This document shows, piece by piece, positions 17,260 to 25,385 of a stretch of DNA of 64,000 nucleotides. This DNA is from Natronomonas sp. CBA1123 (GTDB lineage Archaea > Halobacteriota > Halobacteria > Halobacteriales > Haloarculaceae): the NCBI RefSeq assembly GCF_009741925.1, contig NZ_WPCC01000011.1, forward strand, positions 1 to 64,000. The letters run 5' to 3'. A model generated the notes under the pieces. That model was not told the origin of the DNA and ran no database searches. It worked only from the letters and a program-made list of their open reading frames with translations. Within the stretch, counting starts at the first letter, position 1, and each line of letters starts with the position of its first letter. The position numbers and the translations under genes were made by a program.

Positions 17260-17324
17260 GGTGTCGGACGTTCGACACGGTGTGGTAAGAAACCGATGGC
17301 CCCCGGACGAGACGTCGGTGAGGC

Positions 17325-18944
17325 CTACAGCAGCACGCCGGGGTTCATGATGCCGTCGGGGTCCAGCGTCCGCTTCATCGACCGCAGGGCGTCGAGGTAG
17401 CCGTCCGGCACCTCCTCGTGGTAGTGCTCACGGTGGACCCGGCCGACGGCGTGGTGGTGGGTGATGGTCGCGCCGTACTCCATCAGCGTATCCGATGCGG
17501 CCTGCTTGATGACGTTCCACTGCTCTAGCTCTCTGCCCACCTCGGCCGGCGCGAGCAGGGTGTAGTACGGCGCGGGGCCGTCCTCGTAGACGTGCGTGAA
17601 CCGACACGAGAGAAACCCGGCGCCGCATTCGTCCTCCATCGCGCCGACGACGTTCTCCTGGAGCGCCTCGTGGAGGTCGGGGAACTTCTCCCAGGTCACT
17701 GCCGTCTCGAAGGTGTCGACGAGGACGCCCATCGAGACCAGCGAGTTGAACATGTACGGCGCCTCGATGAAGGAATCGCGCCAGGACCCCTCAGAGGAGT
17801 CCGAGCGGTCGGTGTCCGATTCGCCGTTATCGGCCGAGCGGTCCTCTATCGTCGGTCCCTCGGGGCAGGTGCCGCCGTGGGCTTCGGCCAACGCCATCGC
17901 CCGCTCGAGGTCGTCGTCGACGGGATGGTCCGTCGACTCGAAGCCCAACACGAGCAGGTGGCTGCCGTCGAAGGCGAGTTCGTTCAACATCGCCTCGTTG
18001 CTGTCGAGGAGTCGGCAGTTGGCGGGATACAGTCGCGCTTGGACGATGTCCCGTGTCGCCTCGACGGCGTCCCAGTAGTCGTCGAAGTACATCGTCGCCC
18101 GGGCCCGATGCGGTGGCCGGGGCTGGACCCGGGTCCACCCCTCCGTGATGACGCCGAAGGCGCCCTCACTACCCAACAAAAATCGGTTCGGGTCTGGCCC
18201 GGCGCCGGAGGCGGGCAGTCGGCGCGTCTCCAGGGTTCCGGCGGGGGTCACCGCCCGGACCGATTCGACGAAGTCGTCGATGTGGGTGTATCGCGTCGCG
18301 AAGTGGCCGCCGGCGCGGGTGGCGACCCACCCGCCGAACGTCGAGAACTCGTAGGACTGCGGGTAGTGGCGCAACTGTAGGCCGTACTCCCGCAGTTGGT
18401 CCTGTATCTCGGGGCCGGTCGCACCAGCCTGAATTTTCGCACTTCGGGAGTGGTCGTCGACTTCCAGTACCGCGTCCATCTCCCGCATGTCGAGCGAACA
18501 GACGCCGGCGTAGCCGTCGCCGTCGCACTCGATGCCGGCGACGACGCTCGTGCCGCCGCCGAAGGGGACGACGGCGACGCCGTCGGCCGTCGCCCACTCG
18601 ATGACCGCCTCGACGTCGCTTTCGTCTCGGGGCATCGCCACGATGTCGGGAGCCTTCGAGAAGTCGCCGTGGAACCCGCGAACGAGGTCCCGATACCCCT
18701 TTCCGTAGGTGTGGCTGGCCCGTGCTCGGCGGTCAGTCGTCACGAACTCGGCAAGTTCCTCGGGCACGTCGATGCGTGAGTCGGGGATGTCGATGTCGTC
18801 GAGCGTCGGATACTCCATCACCGGCCGCTCCGGGAAGCCGAGCATGCCCTCGATTCGGGCGGCCAACTCCCGGCGCTCGTCGTCGTCCGGGAGTTTGTCC
18901 TCGTACCCCCACGCCCAGAAACTCAGTTGTCGGTCGTCCGTCAT
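17325..18944 (-). CDS. FAD-binding oxidase of the alkyl-DHAP synthase (AGPS)/GlcD type
   Basis: A 539-residue flavoprotein. The FAD-binding (PCMH) domain includes VVPFGGGTSVVAGIECDGDG and the long AGPS-like stretch HYPQSYEFSTFGGWVATRAG followed by HFATRYTHIDDFVESVRAV. The C-terminal domain contains FLSCRFTHVYEDGPAPYYT and THHHAVGRVH, matching the conserved His triplet region of alkyl-dihydroxyacetonephosphate synthase. ATG 18944 is chosen; the longer in-frame start at 18986 adds a basic stretch without support. A Ser/Asp-rich insertion lies at about residues 370-390. Archaeal ether lipids are made by a different route, so the substrate here is unknown; a D-lactate/glycolate-type dehydrogenase is the alternative. 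It is a long single gene with no operon partner. Confidence 0.8.
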   Translation of the reverse strand: MTDDRQLSFWAWGYEDKLPDDDERRELAARIEGMLGFPERPVMEYPTLDDIDIPDSRIDVPEELAEFVTTDRRARASHTYGKGYRDLVRGFHGDFSKAPDIVAMPRDESDVEAVIEWATADGVAVVPFGGGTSVVAGIECDGDGYAGVCSLDMREMDAVLEVDDHSRSAKIQAGATGPEIQDQLREYGLQLRHYPQSYEFSTFGGWVATRAGGHFATRYTHIDDFVESVRAVTPAGTLETRRLPASGAGPDPNRFLLGSEGAFGVITEGWTRVQPRPPHRARATMYFDDYWDAVEATRDIVQARLYPANCRLLDSNEAMLNELAFDGSHLLVLGFESTDHPVDDDLERAMALAEAHGGTCPEGPTIEDRSADNGESDTDRSDSSEGSWRDSFIEAPYMFNSLVSMGVLVDTFETAVTWEKFPDLHEALQENVVGAMEDECGAGFLSCRFTHVYEDGPAPYYTLLAPAEVGRELEQWNVIKQAASDTLMEYGATITHHHAVGRVHREHYHEEVPDGYLDALRSMKRTLDPDGIMNPGVLL

Positions 18945-19038
18945 AGAGGGGTGTGAACGCGAGGCGTGCATAAATCCTGCCGGCACGGGCGAGAGTTCGA
19001 CCGGAACTGTTGTATCGGACGACTCCGAGGCAACCGGT

Positions 19039-19344
19039 ATGCTTCCGCTTCACTCCGGTCACCCGGCAGGGGAATCGGCGTTCATCATCGTCCTCGCGCT
19101 CGTCGTCGTCGCGGCAGCGTTCGCGCTCACCCGCGGCGGGTGGGCGAGGGTCGGCGGGCTTGTCGGCTCGGCACTGCTGGCCGGTTCGACCGTTATCGCG
19201 TCCGAAGCGTTCAATATCGCCGTACACGGACCGCTTCACATCCTCGGCCACGGCCTCGAAATCGGCACGCTCGCGCTGCTCGGTCTCGCCGGGTTCTACG
19301 CCCTGTTCGACACCGACGTCTCGGTCACGTTCGACGACGGATAA
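19039..19344 (+). CDS. Small membrane protein, first of a coupled pair
   Basis: A 101-residue protein with three hydrophobic helices (about residues 14-32, 38-56 and 68-90) and a short acidic tail. Histidines lie at helix ends (LHSGHP, VHGPLHILGHGLEIG), which could bind a metal or heme, but this is only a pattern. Its TAA stop overlaps the next ATG (TAATG), so the two genes are translated together. Family not recognised. Confidence 0.5.
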   Translation: MLPLHSGHPAGESAFIIVLALVVVAAAFALTRGGWARVGGLVGSALLAGSTVIASEAFNIAVHGPLHILGHGLEIGTLALLGLAGFYALFDTDVSVTFDDG

Positions 19345-19529
19345 TGGAGGTTCCCGGAACCGCACGCGAACAGATAATCGCGCTCCTGTCCGTAGCGTTG
19401 GTGCTTCTTTTGGCTCGGTTCGGGGCCGTCCAACTCGGTGCGCCGTCGGTCGTCGCTCGGGGATTGTACACACTCGCTGTCGGCTGTCTCCTCGGTTGTG
19501 TAGTCGTTATCGCCCTCGACAACCGCTGA
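19344..19529 (+). CDS. Very small two-helix membrane protein
   Basis: A 61-residue protein beginning MEVPGTAREQIIALLSVALV, with two TM helices (about residues 10-28 and 36-56). Start overlaps the previous stop by one base. Codon usage is haloarchaeal and the coupling to the upstream membrane gene argues that it is real. Function unknown; convergent with the DUF7544-like gene, 3 nt away. Confidence 0.5.
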   Translation: MEVPGTAREQIIALLSVALVLLLARFGAVQLGAPSVVARGLYTLAVGCLLGCVVVIALDNR

Positions 19530-19532
19530 CGT

Positions 19533-20516
19533 TCAGTCGTCCGCCGACGGTTCGTCGGCGTCGTCACGAATCTCGGCGACGAGGTCGTAGGCTGGCGAGA
19601 CGTCGGCGAGGACGAACAGCGAGTAGTGGCGGAGATACGTCGAGACGGGCGTCTGGACGACGGTGACGCCGACGACGGTGACGGCGATGGCGTAGAGGAC
19701 GATACCGACGACGGCGAGGAACAAAAAGACCGGGCCGAGACCGACGAAGTACTGGACGACGAGAACGACGCCGGCGAGGATGGCGAAGGGGATGCCGACC
19801 AGCACTCCGACGGCGACGAAGCCGATGCCCACGACGACGCCGAACGCGATGCCGAGGCCGATTCGGACGAGTGCGTAGACGCCGTACTCGGCGGCGTTCT
19901 CGCGCAGTTCGGGGGCGAACGTCTGCCAGCCTCCGACGACGCCGACGTCGTCGACGAGCATCACCGGAACGACGAAGTCGACGGTGAAGCGGTGGAGGAG
20001 ATACAGGCCGATTACTCCGACGACGATGACTGGCGACAGCAGCACTGCGATGACGGCGCCGGCGACGCCTAACCCCCAGACGAGCGCGGCGAGAAACAGT
20101 ACCGTCGCGAGAAGCACTACCCCGACGAGGAGACGAAACAGGAACAGCGAGACGCCGTTCCGGCTGTTCTCGCCGAACGGGCCGCGAATCCGAACGTCTC
20201 GCCGCTCGACGATGCGTACGAAGACGAACTCCATGAGTGACCCGACGAGGGTGAAGGCCAGCGCCACGAGCAGGACAACTCCAGCGATGGCGAGTACGGC
20301 CGGGAGGCTATCGAAGATGGACGGCCCCGAAACCCCCGGTCCCGGCGGGGCCGGGAGGTTACTGACCGACCCGGTGTTGAGAGTGACCCCACTCAGCCCG
20401 GAGACGAAGAAGACGACGACGGCGAGACGGAGCCACCGCCGGAGTTCGAACGGGAGGAGGAGCCCTTTGGTGGCCCGATATGCGTCCTCGATGTCGTCGA
20501 CCGCGCTGTACGCCAT
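19533..20516 (-). CDS. Haloarchaeal multi-pass membrane protein (DUF7544-like)
   Basis: A 327-residue protein with about seven TM helices and a cytosolic N-terminus MAYSAVDDIEDAYRATKGLL, a start shared by a haloarchaeal membrane family. A conserved-looking external/internal stretch RGPFGENSRNGVSLFLFRLL separates the first three helices from the rest. ATG 20516 is chosen over the in-frame 20543 because this N-terminus matches the family. The C-terminus is acidic (DDADEPSADD). No transport or catalytic motif recognised. Confidence 0.6.
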   Translation of the reverse strand: MAYSAVDDIEDAYRATKGLLLPFELRRWLRLAVVVFFVSGLSGVTLNTGSVSNLPAPPGPGVSGPSIFDSLPAVLAIAGVVLLVALAFTLVGSLMEFVFVRIVERRDVRIRGPFGENSRNGVSLFLFRLLVGVVLLATVLFLAALVWGLGVAGAVIAVLLSPVIVVGVIGLYLLHRFTVDFVVPVMLVDDVGVVGGWQTFAPELRENAAEYGVYALVRIGLGIAFGVVVGIGFVAVGVLVGIPFAILAGVVLVVQYFVGLGPVFLFLAVVGIVLYAIAVTVVGVTVVQTPVSTYLRHYSLFVLADVSPAYDLVAEIRDDADEPSADD

Positions 20517-20618
20517 ACCGTCCCCAGCGACGGCGACGGACAAAAGCGTTCATGCGAGTTGAGCGGCGACGCCCGTGGCCCACCCGCCGTCCGACGACTT
20601 CAGACAATCGGGCGACAC

Positions 20619-20628
20619 GTATACTAAT
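20619..20628 (+). promoter_or_regulatory. TATA box of the histidine kinase gene
   Basis: CGTATACTAA lies 22-31 nt upstream of the ATG at 20650. This spacing fits an archaeal TATA box and supports ATG 20650 over the GTG at 20575. Confidence 0.45.
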
Positions 20629-20649
20629 CTGGGGCCTGAAGGAGGGACG

Positions 20650-21819
20650 ATGCTCGGAAGCCCCGGTCGACGGTGGGGGTTCGTGTTCATTTCCCTCGGC
20701 GTGACCCTCGCAGCCGCGGGACTGACCTTCTGGTTCGCCTGGGGACTTCCGGGGACCTCGTCGGTCAATCAAGCGGTGCTGGGAATCGTCGTCCACGTCG
20801 TCTTCGGGTACATCGTCGTGATGTCGGGGCTGACCATCTACCGGAGCGACCTCGACGCCGCGGAGTGTTTCAGCGCCGCGAAGTGGTGTGCCGGCGGGTT
20901 CGGACTCATGGCGCTGTTCGTCCTCTGGGCGTCGGCTCCCGACCTCCTCGCGGGGCAGTTAACCCTCGAACTCCTCAACGAACTCGTCGTCGTCGGGTCG
21001 GTCGGCGCCGCCGCGGGCGTCCTCATCGGCCTCAATCGGGGGCAGGCCGTCCAGAATCGACGGCTCGTCGAGGAGAAGGAAGACCAGCGGGACACGCTGT
21101 TGTTCCTGCTTCGACTCCTCCGACACGACGTTCGCCACGACCTCGTGACCATCGGCGGTTACGCCGACCTCCTCGGTGACGAGGTCGAGGGCGAGCAGAA
21201 ACGCGAGTACCTCGAACACATCGAGGGCCGGACCGAGTCGATGCGACAACTGCTCGAAACCGCCGATGCGATTATCGAATCCGAGACCGGGGGCCGCGAC
21301 CTCGAACCCATCGACCTCGCCCCCGTGCTTCGGGAACAGAGCTCGCTGATACAGTCGAAGGCCCCCGAGGCGAACGTCGTCACCGACATCGACGACGCAC
21401 TGTACGTCGAGGCAGACGACCTCGTCGTCGAGTTGTTCAAGAACCTCCTCGACAACGCCGTCACACACAATCCGACCGAGAACCTCACCGTCACGGTCGA
21501 TGGCACAACCGACGGCGATGCCGTCGTCGTGGGCATCGACGACGACGGAGAGGGGATTCCGGGGTCGGTTCGAGACGACCTGTTCGACCCCGAGGTCCGG
21601 GGAAAATCGAGCGATGGAGACGGACTGGGACTGTACCTCGTCCGGAAACTCGTCGATTCTTACGACGGCAGCATCGATGTGGTCGACACCGACGACGGTA
21701 CTCGTTTCACGGTTCGCTTCCCGAGGTCCGAGGCCGGACCCGACGGCTCATCCGGTCCGTTCGAGGACGAAAACGGGGTGGGGAGTGGTGGGGGAGAACG
21801 TCACGCACTCGATGCGTGA
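20650..21819 (+). CDS. Membrane-bound sensor histidine kinase
   Basis: A 389-residue kinase. Residues 1-135 hold about four TM helices; a short coiled coil (NRRLVEEKEDQRDTLLFLL) leads to the H-box LLRHDVRHDL with phospho-accepting His at about residue 158. The N-box ELFKNLLDNAVTHNP, G1 box DDDGEGIP and G2 box GDGLGLYLV form the ATP-binding lid (about 255-365). The last 30 residues are Gly/Glu-rich. It lacks PAS or receiver domains, so the signal is probably sensed by the membrane part, as in many haloarchaeal kinases of this layout. No partner response regulator is adjacent. Confidence 0.85.
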   Translation: MLGSPGRRWGFVFISLGVTLAAAGLTFWFAWGLPGTSSVNQAVLGIVVHVVFGYIVVMSGLTIYRSDLDAAECFSAAKWCAGGFGLMALFVLWASAPDLLAGQLTLELLNELVVVGSVGAAAGVLIGLNRGQAVQNRRLVEEKEDQRDTLLFLLRLLRHDVRHDLVTIGGYADLLGDEVEGEQKREYLEHIEGRTESMRQLLETADAIIESETGGRDLEPIDLAPVLREQSSLIQSKAPEANVVTDIDDALYVEADDLVVELFKNLLDNAVTHNPTENLTVTVDGTTDGDAVVVGIDDDGEGIPGSVRDDLFDPEVRGKSSDGDGLGLYLVRKLVDSYDGSIDVVDTDDGTRFTVRFPRSEAGPDGSSGPFEDENGVGSGGGERHALDA

Positions 21820-21974
21820 CGGTGGCACCGTCTCGACAGGTACCCAGTGCCGCCGAGCGGTGCACTCGCAGTTCCGCCGCGTGAGGTATGGGCGTACTGC
21901 CCAACAAATTAGGTATCGGTCGGTCACAGCGCGAACCGGACCCTCTATTGTCCGTCGGGACGGTGACGCGTTTG

Positions 21975-22319
21975 ATGGGTTCCGAGGAGTCACGACCCGA
22001 CAGCGAGAGGACGTGTGAGCGCTGCGGTGGGGACGCGGTTCCGAGCGAGACGCCCGGCGTCACGCTGTTGGAGTGTGTCGACTGCGGCAACGTCGTCGGC
22101 ATCGCGGGAGAGCCGGAGGAAACACCCGATTCGGGGTCGGTCGATACCCAGACGGTCACCGCGACGGACGGCGAACTCGACCAACTCGTGACGCTGTTGC
22201 GGTCCCGCGGCGCCGACGGCATCCACGCGGACGAACTCCGAATCGAGGCTGCCGGGGCGACCCTCGCGATTACGGCCGCCGATGGCGAACTGCGGATTCG
22301 GGAAGCCGACAGCGAGTGA
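21975..22319 (+). CDS. Zinc-ribbon protein of unknown function
   Basis: A 114-residue protein with an N-terminal zinc ribbon (CERCGG, then CVDCGN about 22 residues later) and a C-terminal half with predicted beta strands (ELRIEAAGATLAITAADGEL). ATG 21975 is chosen; in-frame codons continue upstream to 21888 but look less coding, and a TATA-like AAATTAGG near 21907 leaves the start open. No family identified. It is convergent with the DUF7508-like gene, 10 nt apart. Confidence 0.5.
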   Translation: MGSEESRPDSERTCERCGGDAVPSETPGVTLLECVDCGNVVGIAGEPEETPDSGSVDTQTVTATDGELDQLVTLLRSRGADGIHADELRIEAAGATLAITAADGELRIREADSE

Positions 22320-22329
22320 TGGGCGTCGG

Positions 22330-22572
22330 TTACAGCCGGTCCCGGTGGTCCTCGGTGAGACGTTCGGCTTCTTCGCGGTTCTGGGTCGTCTGCCACCGAA
22401 CTTCTTCGCCGTCGCCGTAGGCGAGGGCTTCCTTCAGGCTGTCACGGAGCGGTCCGTGGTCGATTGCGAGAACGTTCCCGTTGCCGTCGCCGAGTTCGTA
22501 CACGCCGTAGCGGTCCGGAGCCTTCCCCACGGTCGCCCGTTCGAGCGGTTCCCACGCTTTCTTCAGTGGCAT
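22330..22572 (-). CDS. Small DUF7508-like haloarchaeal protein
   Basis: An 80-residue protein starting MPLKKAWEPLERATVGKAPD and containing YGVYELGDGNGNVLAIDHGP, then ALAYGDGEEVRWQTT, a pattern of a small haloarchaeal family with GIY-YIG-like outline (YGVYEL at the start). No nuclease residues are proven. The ATG overlaps the TAA of the upstream DUF5796-like gene (TAATG). In this sequence an upstream frameshift makes the two appear fused in one long reading frame; I treat them as separate genes. Confidence 0.6.
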   Translation of the reverse strand: MPLKKAWEPLERATVGKAPDRYGVYELGDGNGNVLAIDHGPLRDSLKEALAYGDGEEVRWQTTQNREEAERLTEDHRDRL

Positions 22573-23070
22573 TACTCGCCCCCGTCGGCGGTGTCCTCGT
22601 CCTCGGTGCCGTCTTCGTCGGCACCGCCTTCGCCCCCCGTCGTCGCTCGCCGAGACGATTTCGTAGGAGGCCTCTCCCATCTCGTCTTCGGCGAAGACGA
22701 ACACCCGTCCACGGGCGGCTTCGGGGTCGGCGGACACTTCGACTCGGTAGCCGTGATTTTCGGCGTCGACGCCGGGGAACAGCGAGGTCTCCTCGCCGCG
22801 TTCGATGATGACCCGGCCGACGCCGGTCGATTCGAGGATGTCGTCGTGGGTGTTGCGGTCGTTGACGTACACCATCACGCCCTCCCGTTCGTCGGGGGAG
22901 GTGACGAGGACGTGAACGTCCTTGCCGGGGCCACAGACGACCGACTCCTCCCGCTTTGCCGGCACGCCGTGGTAGAACACCGACCGCCCGTCGACGTACT
23001 CCACCTCGACGCCCTCCGGTTCCAGCGAGACCGAGAGGGTGTCGGGTGCGATGTCGCTTCGCTGGCTCAT
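22572..23070 (-). CDS. DUF5796-like protein, apparent frameshift near its C-terminus
   Basis: A protein of about 165 residues starting MSQRSDIAPDTLSVSLEPEG. The core (YVDGRSVFYHGVPAKREESV, then PGKDVHVLVTSPDEREGVMV and RVIIERGEETSLFPGVDAEN) matches a haloarchaeal family of unknown function. At the G6 run (plus-strand C 22633-22638) the frame slips. With five Gs the tail is a normal acidic Gly/Glu/Asp end finishing with TAA at 22574-22572, which overlaps the next ATG. With six Gs the tail becomes Arg-rich and runs into the DUF7508-like gene. The acidic reading fits haloarchaeal proteins, so I call a one-base insertion in the run. Confidence 0.65.
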
Positions 23071-23193
23071 TGACGGTGGTTCGGCCGGCGACGGCAAAAG
23101 CGGGGCGGTTGGGCGACGAGGGGGACCGGCCGCTCGTCGCTGGGATGCCCGCTCGAAACTCGAAAAAAGACGTAGCGGGGCGTTCGTCCTCGG

Positions 23194-23817
23194 TCAATCG
23201 TCAGCCTCTATCGGCCGTTGGATATCGACGACCGGCTCCATCTCGTGGGCGAGATGCATCAGGTTCCAGACCGGCGAGCGCTTTGCGCCCTCGGCGAGGA
23301 GTTCGGCGTCCGCCTCCGAGAGGTCGTCGCCGCTGACTTCTATCTCGACGCGGATGTTCTCGAACGTGTTTTCGGAGTCCTCGATATCGTGAATCATGAG
23401 GACCACGCGCGGGTCGAAGTCGAGTCGGACGTTCGTCTCGAGGCCCTCGAGTTCGATATCGTTGGCCAACGCGGTGACGCCTACAGCCACGTTCAGACAG
23501 CCGCTGAGTGCGGCCAGCGCCACCTCGATGGGTTCCATTCGGTCCGTCGGGTCGACGAAGCCGGAGGCTTCCTCTACCTCCCTCCAGGCCCCCATCGGTA
23601 GGGTGTACTCCCGGGTCTCTCGTTCGATTTCCTCGTCGCCGAGCGTGTACTCGTCGACTCTCGCCAGACTGTGAAAGAGCCGTCCCTCGTAGGGCGCACG
23701 TGCCCCGAGTTCCATCTGTATCTCCTCGGAGTTGGCCGTCGCGTGCTCGACGAACTCGTGGAACGCTTCCAGGTCGACTCCTTGCTTTACCGTCTCCGAT
23801 TGGTGTGTTGTTGCCAT
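23194..23817 (-). CDS. OsmC family protein
   Basis: A 207-residue member of the OsmC/Ohr superfamily, thiol peroxidases that reduce organic hydroperoxides. The helical core includes GCLNVAVGVTALANDIELEG with a cysteine preceded by ALAALSG, the position of the first catalytic Cys of OsmC. A second Cys expected about 65 residues later is not seen in the C-terminal part, so activity may differ. The N-terminus is extended by about 50 residues compared with Ohr. ATG at 23817. A 14-bp dyad lies 110 nt upstream and may control it. Confidence 0.75.
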   Translation of the reverse strand: MATTHQSETVKQGVDLEAFHEFVEHATANSEEIQMELGARAPYEGRLFHSLARVDEYTLGDEEIERETREYTLPMGAWREVEEASGFVDPTDRMEPIEVALAALSGCLNVAVGVTALANDIELEGLETNVRLDFDPRVVLMIHDIEDSENTFENIRVEIEVSGDDLSEADAELLAEGAKRSPVWNLMHLAHEMEPVVDIQRPIEADD

Positions 23818-23926
23818 GAGTTCCTCCTGCCGCTGTAATCCACTCCAACGCGACGACAAGTTCGGACAGCGCTGTCCGCTGAATCTCGTCGACCGTGGAT
23901 TACGTCCTATCCTACGTCAAACATAA

Positions 23927-23940
23927 TTAACGTTCGTTAA
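23927..23940. promoter_or_regulatory. Candidate operator dyad upstream of the OsmC gene
   Basis: TTAACG-TT-CGTTAA is a perfect 6-2-6 inverted repeat in an AT-rich patch between osmC and the aldo/keto reductase gene. Size and symmetry resemble TetR/MarR-type operators. No regulator gene is adjacent, so the binding protein is unknown. Confidence 0.35.
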
Positions 23941-24040
23941 GATTTCATGTCGCTTGCGCGTCGTTTCTTACCACATACCACCCACTCACTGTGGTCTCAC
24001 CAGGCGGGACGTTGCTGTCGGTTCGGGTCGTGCTTCGCCG

Positions 24041-24835
24041 TCAGTTCCACGGCGCACCGTCGGGGTCGACCACGCGTCGTCGTTCGTCGATGCCGTCGAG
24101 GCGGTCCCGGGCGTCGTCGGTGAACTCGACGTCCGTGGCACCGATGTTCTCCCGGACGTGTTCGCCGCGGGCCTTGGGAATCGGGACGATGTCACGGTCA
24201 AGGTGCCACGCCAACACCGCCTGTGCGGGCGTCACACCGAGGTCGTCGGCGACCGACTGAACAACGGGATGGTCGAGTAACTCCCCCTGTGCGAGCGGGG
24301 AGTACGCGACGAGCCGGTGGCCCGTCTCGCGGGCGATGTCCGCCAACTCGGATTGTGGTAACAGCGGATGACACTCCAGTTGGTGGGCGACGATTGGCGA
24401 GTCGAGCAGTTCGCGGGCCTCCCTGAGGAGTTCGGGCGTGAAGTTCGAGACGCCGATGTGGCGTGTCAACCCCGCCTCCCGGAGTTCGTCGAACGCCGAC
24501 AGCGTCGCCTCGGCGTCGTAGGCTCGAATCGGCCAGTGGACGTACAGCAAGTCGACGATATCGACGCCGAGTCTGTCGAGACTCGCCACAGTCGTCTCGC
24601 GTACATCCTCGGGCGCCAGCGAGTCGGGGTGTACTTTCGTCGCGAGAAACACCGCCTCGCGGTCGACGCCGCTTTCGGCGAGCGCCTCGCCGACCGCCGC
24701 TTCGTTGTCGTACATCTGTGCGGTGTCGACGTGGCGATAGCCCGCTTCGAGCGCCGAACCGACCGCGTCGATGCACTCTTCGCCCGCTAATCCCGACGTG
24801 CCGAACCCCGGTGCCGGAATCTCCGGTCGTGACAT
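24041..24835 (-). CDS. Aldo/keto reductase
   Basis: A 264-residue NADPH-dependent reductase with the (beta/alpha)8 fold. Catalytic tetrad: Asp and Tyr in YRHVDTAQMYDNEAAVGEAL, Lys in VFLATKVHPDSL, His in LLYVHWPI. The GVSNFTPELLREA and ECHPLLPQSELADIA stretches and the coenzyme-binding IPKARGEHVRENI are typical of the 2,5-diketo-gluconate reductase subgroup. ATG 24835 gives MSRPEIPAPGFGTSG, the usual start of this subgroup. Substrate unknown, likely an aldehyde or ketone. It is divergent from the glyoxalase-fold gene 77 nt away, which may share a detoxification role (inference). Confidence 0.9.
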   Translation of the reverse strand: MSRPEIPAPGFGTSGLAGEECIDAVGSALEAGYRHVDTAQMYDNEAAVGEALAESGVDREAVFLATKVHPDSLAPEDVRETTVASLDRLGVDIVDLLYVHWPIRAYDAEATLSAFDELREAGLTRHIGVSNFTPELLREARELLDSPIVAHQLECHPLLPQSELADIARETGHRLVAYSPLAQGELLDHPVVQSVADDLGVTPAQAVLAWHLDRDIVPIPKARGEHVRENIGATDVEFTDDARDRLDGIDERRRVVDPDGAPWN

Positions 24836-24912
24836 GGATTCATTACAGCGGCGAGCACCAACTGTCTTCGCCCGTCGGAAGTGCCTTTGTCGGTCAGTGA
24901 GTGGTGCCATCC

Positions 24913-25329
24913 ATGACCGACCTCACGGCTCACCACGTCGGCCTTACTGTCTCGGACCTCGACCGTGCTGTCGCCTTCTACCGCGACACGCTCGGTCTCG
25001 AAGTCGTCTCCCGGTTCGAGGTCGGCGGCGAGGCGTTCGCGACCGCCGTCGACGTCGATGGCGCCTCCGGAACGTTCGCACACCTCGACGCCGACGGCGT
25101 CCGCATCGAACTCGTCGAGTACGACCCCGAGGGCGCGGCATCTACCTCGGCGCTCAACCAACCGGGCGCCTGCCACGTCGGGTTCGCAGTCGAGGACGTC
25201 GACGCCTTCGTCGCAGGCCTGTCCGACGACGTCGAGACGATTAGCGAGCCACAGACGACCGAAAGCGGGACACGACTCGTCTTCCTCCGTGACCCCGATG
25301 GGAACCGAATCGAACTACTCGAAGCGTAG
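24913..25329 (+). CDS. Glyoxalase/bleomycin-resistance (VOC) family protein
   Basis: A 138-residue VOC-fold protein with two beta-alpha-beta-beta-beta units. Metal-ligand positions look like His in TAHHVGLTVSDLDRAVAFYR, Glu in RIELVEYDPEG, His in GACHVGFAVEDVDAF and Glu in DPDGNRIELLEA, the complete set used by glyoxalase I and related epimerases/lyases. It could be a lactoylglutathione lyase-like enzyme, but haloarchaea use gamma-glutamylcysteine, so the substrate is open. ATG 24913 is preferred over GTG 24901. Divergent from the aldo/keto reductase. Confidence 0.8.
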   Translation: MTDLTAHHVGLTVSDLDRAVAFYRDTLGLEVVSRFEVGGEAFATAVDVDGASGTFAHLDADGVRIELVEYDPEGAASTSALNQPGACHVGFAVEDVDAFVAGLSDDVETISEPQTTESGTRLVFLRDPDGNRIELLEA

Positions 25330-25385
25330 TCACGCCGTTGCGCTAACCGCCACCGCTTTGTAGCCGCCCGGTCGAGGTTCGGCCG

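Noticed and set aside
21820-21974. In-frame extension of the zinc-ribbon gene to an ATG at 21888.
   Set aside because: The extra 29 residues are basic and lack haloarchaeal codon bias; ATG 21975 is the better start.
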